Source: Nitrososphaerota archaeon (GTDB lineage Archaea; Thermoproteota; Nitrososphaeria; Nitrososphaerales; Nitrosopumilaceae). Taken from it: DNA of 23,899 nt. How positions within the stretch are numbered: position 1 is the first letter of the stretch; each line of letters begins with the position of its first letter. Of the stretch, positions 21,614 through 23,899 are shown piece by piece. A program made the translations under genes and the position numbers. The stretch is taken from the NCBI GenBank assembly GCA_016871975.1, contig VHBM01000014.1, positions 1-23,899 of the forward strand, in the 5' to 3' direction. The notes beneath the pieces were generated by a model. That model made no database searches. It saw only the letters and a list, made by a program, of their open reading frames with translations, and was not told the origin of the DNA.

Positions 21614-22504
21614 ATGAGAGGGGTCGCGTTTTGTCCAGCTCACATTACAGGCTTTTTCAAGGCAGACCTTGAAAGTACTAGTCCAGAATCTAGAGGATCG
21701 CTTGGTGCAGGTTTTTCAATTCAGAACGGCGTTACAACTACAGTTTCTGCAAGAAGATCAGAGGAAAAAGATTTTCAGTTAAAAATTACTGGATACATAC
21801 CATACAACACACTTGTTTCAGAGTTTATTGTAAAAAAATTTCTTGATTTAATAGATGAGAATTATTTTATTGATGTGCATCATGACATTTTGGTTCCTGT
21901 TGGATATGGATTGGGTTGTAGTGCAGCAGTTGCATTATCGTTATCACTTGCATTAGATCAAGCACTTGGCACTAATCTATCAAGAACAGAAATCGGACAA
22001 ATCGCGCATAATGCAGAGATTAGTTGTAATACTGGTCTTGGCGATGTACTGGCTGCATTTCATGGTGGCTTTGAGATTAGGACAAAGAGCGGAGCACCTG
22101 GGATTGGTACCGTTGAAAAAATAGATACTGAATACAATTCTGTTATAATGGTATGCTTTGCACCAATATCAACTCCTGAATTTTTACGTGATAGGCTGTC
22201 ATCAATTAATGGTCTTGGAGGAAAGATGGTGCACAAGCTATTACAATCAAAAGACACTAATGAGTTTCAGGACATGTCACTAGAGTTTGCAAAATACATC
22301 AAGGTAGTAACACCAAAGATGCAAACAGTAATTGATGAGCTAAAAGAAAAGGGCATAAAATGTGGTGTTGCACTATTTGGCGAGACAATTTTTGTTTTAT
22401 CCGCACCAAAATTAGAAGATAAAGTGTTGAACATACTAAAAAAATATGATGGAATAATCATAAAATCAAAAATTGATGGATTTGGGGCAAGACTAGCCCA
22501 GTAA
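21614..22504 (+). CDS. Pantoate kinase (GHMP family)
   Basis: This ATP-dependent pantoate kinase (PoK) makes 4-phosphopantoate in the archaeal coenzyme A route. It has 296 residues. GHMP-kinase features are the N-terminal AFCPAHITGFF, the phosphate-binding PVGYGLGCSAAVALSLSLAL (motif 2), TGLGDVLAAFHGG (motif around the catalytic region) and, later, the C-terminal region with KCGVALFGETIFV. It differs from homoserine and mevalonate kinases mainly by context: it is followed after 12 bases by phosphopantothenate synthetase, its partner enzyme. The ATG at 21614 is well placed for the TATA element at 21581-21596. Confidence 0.93.
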   Translation: MRGVAFCPAHITGFFKADLESTSPESRGSLGAGFSIQNGVTTTVSARRSEEKDFQLKITGYIPYNTLVSEFIVKKFLDLIDENYFIDVHHDILVPVGYGLGCSAAVALSLSLALDQALGTNLSRTEIGQIAHNAEISCNTGLGDVLAAFHGGFEIRTKSGAPGIGTVEKIDTEYNSVIMVCFAPISTPEFLRDRLSSINGLGGKMVHKLLQSKDTNEFQDMSLEFAKYIKVVTPKMQTVIDELKEKGIKCGVALFGETIFVLSAPKLEDKVLNILKKYDGIIIKSKIDGFGARLAQ

Positions 22505-22516
22505 GAAAAGATTTCT

Positions 22517-23251
22517 TTGGTCCCGTCAAGTCATCCACGAGCTGTATCGTTATTAATTCGAGAAAAACTAGTTTCTGGATTTGATAGTGGTCTTGTTGCA
22601 AAAGAAGGTTTGATTGCGCACGGAAGAGGTGAGACCTTTGACTATCTGCTTGGCGAAAAAACAACAAAGAATGCAAAAAAGGCCATAAAGGCTGCTTCGC
22701 TAGCCTTGATTTTGGCAAAAAAACCTGTAATTTCGGTAAATGGAAACATTGCAGCTTTATGTGCAAAAGAGATTGTGCAGCTTGCAAAAATAGTTGGTGC
22801 AAAAATCGAGGTAAATCTGTTTTATGGAGATAAAAAAAGAAAGCAAAACATTGCTAAATTACTTAGAAAAAACGGAGCAAAAGAAATTCTTGGTCTTGAT
22901 CCTAGATCATCAAGGAGAATTTCAGGTCTTGATAGCCCGAGAAGAGTTGTTGATAAAGATGGAATTTACGCAGCTGATGTAGTTTTGGTTCCTCTGGAAG
23001 ACGGTAACCGTACTCTAGCACTAGCAAGAGCAGGAAAAAAGGTGATAACTTTTGATCTTAATCCGCTATCTCGAACTGCACAAACTGCTGATATTACTAT
23101 AGTGGACAACGTTGTCCGTGGACTGAGAGAATTAATCAAAGAATGCAAAAATTCAAAAAATCAAAAAATACAATTTGACAACAAAAAAAATCTTTCAGAG
23201 GCAATTATCGAAATTAGAAAAAATCTTGCAAGGAGAGCTAGATATGCATAA
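22517..23251 (+). CDS. Archaeal phosphopantothenate synthetase (4-phosphopantoate-beta-alanine ligase)
   Basis: This enzyme (PPS, DUF137 family) joins 4-phosphopantoate and beta-alanine using ATP, replacing bacterial PanC in archaeal CoA synthesis. At 244 residues its family marks are VPSSHPRAVSLLIREKLV at the start, GLIAHGRGETFDYLLGE, VSVNGNIAAL, EVNLFYGDKKRKQ and GIYAADVVLVPLEDGNRTLA. The start is TTG at 22517. The only alternative in the same frame is a non-standard ATT further up, because the kinase's own stop is close. It overlaps the PanB gene by 8 bases downstream, so the three genes form one translationally coupled operon. Confidence 0.93.
   Translation: MVPSSHPRAVSLLIREKLVSGFDSGLVAKEGLIAHGRGETFDYLLGEKTTKNAKKAIKAASLALILAKKPVISVNGNIAALCAKEIVQLAKIVGAKIEVNLFYGDKKRKQNIAKLLRKNGAKEILGLDPRSSRRISGLDSPRRVVDKDGIYAADVVLVPLEDGNRTLALARAGKKVITFDLNPLSRTAQTADITIVDNVVRGLRELIKECKNSKNQKIQFDNKKNLSEAIIEIRKNLARRARYA
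23229..23235 (+). promoter_or_regulatory. Shine-Dalgarno site of panB
   Basis: CAAGGAG ends 8 bases before the ATG at 23244 and lies within the end of the preceding gene. It helps fix the panB start, which overlaps the upstream stop codon. Confidence 0.5.
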
Positions 23252-23899
23252 GACTGTAGCAGATATTATTTCAAAGAAAAAATCTGGAAAAAAGATCTCT
23301 GTAATTACAGCCTATGACTATTCAATGGCAACACTTTGTGACAGAAGTGGAATTGATATTTTACTTGTCGGCGACAGTGCCGGGATGGTTATGCTTGGAT
23401 ATGAAAACACAATTCCTGTAACGATGGAGCAGATGTGTCTTTTTACAGAAGCAGTAAGCAGAGCTCGACAGAATTCATTGATTGTAGCTGATTTACCGTT
23501 TATGTCATACCAAGCAAGCATTGCAGATGCGATTGCAAACTCTGGCAGATTGATAAAAGCAGGAGCTGATGCAGTAAAGCTTGAAGGCGGAAAAGAAATG
23601 GCAGATACAATTCGTGCAATTGTAGGTACTGGAATTCCTGTAATGGGCCACATTGGATTGCAACCACAAACTACGATGCTGTCTCAAGGTTACAAGGTAC
23701 AGGGAAAGACAGCCGAAGCTGCACTAAGACTAATTGAGGATGCAAAGGCACTCGAAGAAGCAGGCGTGTTTTGTATCACACTTGAGATGGTAACAAATGA
23801 GGTTGCAAAGATAATTTCAGAAACTGTACATGTTCCAACAATAGGAATTGGATCTGGTCCAAGCTGCGATGGCCAAGTTCTTGTCATTCATGACATGCT
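23244..23899 (+). CDS. panB: 3-methyl-2-oxobutanoate hydroxymethyltransferase PanB, 3'-partial
   Basis: This enzyme adds a hydroxymethyl group from methylene-tetrahydrofolate (in archaea a tetrahydropterin is likely) to 2-oxoisovalerate, giving ketopantoate. The 218 complete codons shown cover most of the protein and run off the window end, which explains why no stop is present. Metal-binding aspartates are Asp44 (LLVGDSAG) and Asp83 (ADLPFM); Lys112 and Glu114 (AVKLEGG) are the substrate contacts, followed by GHIGLQPQT and the TLEM segment that holds the catalytic glutamate. The ATG at 23244 overlaps the synthetase's stop codon. PanB, pantoate kinase and PPS together supply pantothenate phosphate for CoA. 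The product of PanB needs a ketopantoate reductase that is not in this window. Confidence 0.95.
   Translation, partial: MHKTVADIISKKKSGKKISVITAYDYSMATLCDRSGIDILLVGDSAGMVMLGYENTIPVTMEQMCLFTEAVSRARQNSLIVADLPFMSYQASIADAIANSGRLIKAGADAVKLEGGKEMADTIRAIVGTGIPVMGHIGLQPQTTMLSQGYKVQGKTAEAALRLIEDAKALEEAGVFCITLEMVTNEVAKIISETVHVPTIGIGSGPSCDGQVLVIHDM

Noticed and set aside
22458..22802. Minus-strand frame of 114 codons over the pantoate kinase/PPS junction
   Set aside because: It lies opposite two clearly recognised genes, and its leucine/glutamine-rich product shows no family likeness. It is a shadow frame.
23690..23887. Minus-strand frame opposite PanB
   Set aside because: It is antisense to the conserved C-terminal part of PanB and serine/threonine-rich, so a shadow frame.

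Overview
The window is AT-rich archaeal DNA. It most likely comes from an ammonia-oxidising member of the Nitrososphaerota (Thaumarchaeota), probably the Nitrosopumilus/Nitrosarchaeum/Nitrosotenuis group. Supporting signs are a rotary A/V-type ATP synthase, an Amt ammonium channel plus a PII protein, an archaeal-type UMP kinase, the archaeal CoA route (pantoate kinase and phosphopantothenate synthetase), AbrB-PhoU and tandem-HTH Lrp-like regulators, and TATA boxes about 23-28 nt upstream of start codons, as expected for leaderless mRNAs. The taxonomic call is an inference from gene content, not from a database match.

Layout. 1-2033: C-terminal part of ATP synthase subunit I, whose start lies before the window. 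2036-3670 (minus): rhodanese, then a FilR1-like regulator whose reading frame is broken by one stop codon. 3732-5294 (minus): ammonium channel. 5409-7179 (plus): an unrecognised protein with a disturbed start, then ATP synthase subunit C. 7258-8150 (plus): a two-span membrane protein and a Cas4-like Fe-S protein. 8183-8293 (minus): a 36-residue single-span microprotein. 8391-8966 (minus) and 9014-9367 (plus): a membrane-anchored LEA-2-like protein and a small unknown protein, divergent around one shared TATA element.

9360-11853 (minus): thymidylate kinase, an HD (SAMHD1-like) phosphohydrolase and UMP kinase, joined by two ATGA overlaps, apparently one nucleotide-pool operon. 11930-12322 (plus): Hsp20. 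12319-14268 (minus): a small membrane protein and a UbiB-type kinase. 14347-14685 (minus): PII. 14763-15833 (minus): a medium-chain reductase without catalytic zinc. 15885-19043 (minus): an export-type module of FtsX/MacB permease, ABC ATPase and exported anchored protein, all overlapping. The ATPase has no normal start codon and seems to start at CTG.

19139-20041: tandem-HTH Lrp-like regulator, divergent from the ABC module. 20066-20578: Nudix hydrolase. 20579-21550 (minus): AbrB-PhoU regulator. 21614-end (plus): CoA operon of pantoate kinase, phosphopantothenate synthetase and PanB, the last cut by the window end.

The most notable points are: (i) three separate start-proximal irregularities (in-frame TAA at 2771-2773, a probable one-base slip near the G-run at 5428-5432, and a CTG start at 17864-17866); (ii) an uncatalogued-looking microprotein gene with its own promoter; (iii) an orphan Cas4-like protein that keeps its four cysteines but has lost the E-x-K motif; (iv) the dTMP kinase / HD hydrolase / UMP kinase operon; and (v) the permease-ATPase-exported protein module. 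No tRNA, rRNA, CRISPR array, insertion sequence or prophage was seen. No intergenic stretch exceeds about 300 bases; the longest, 8151-8390, holds the microprotein gene.
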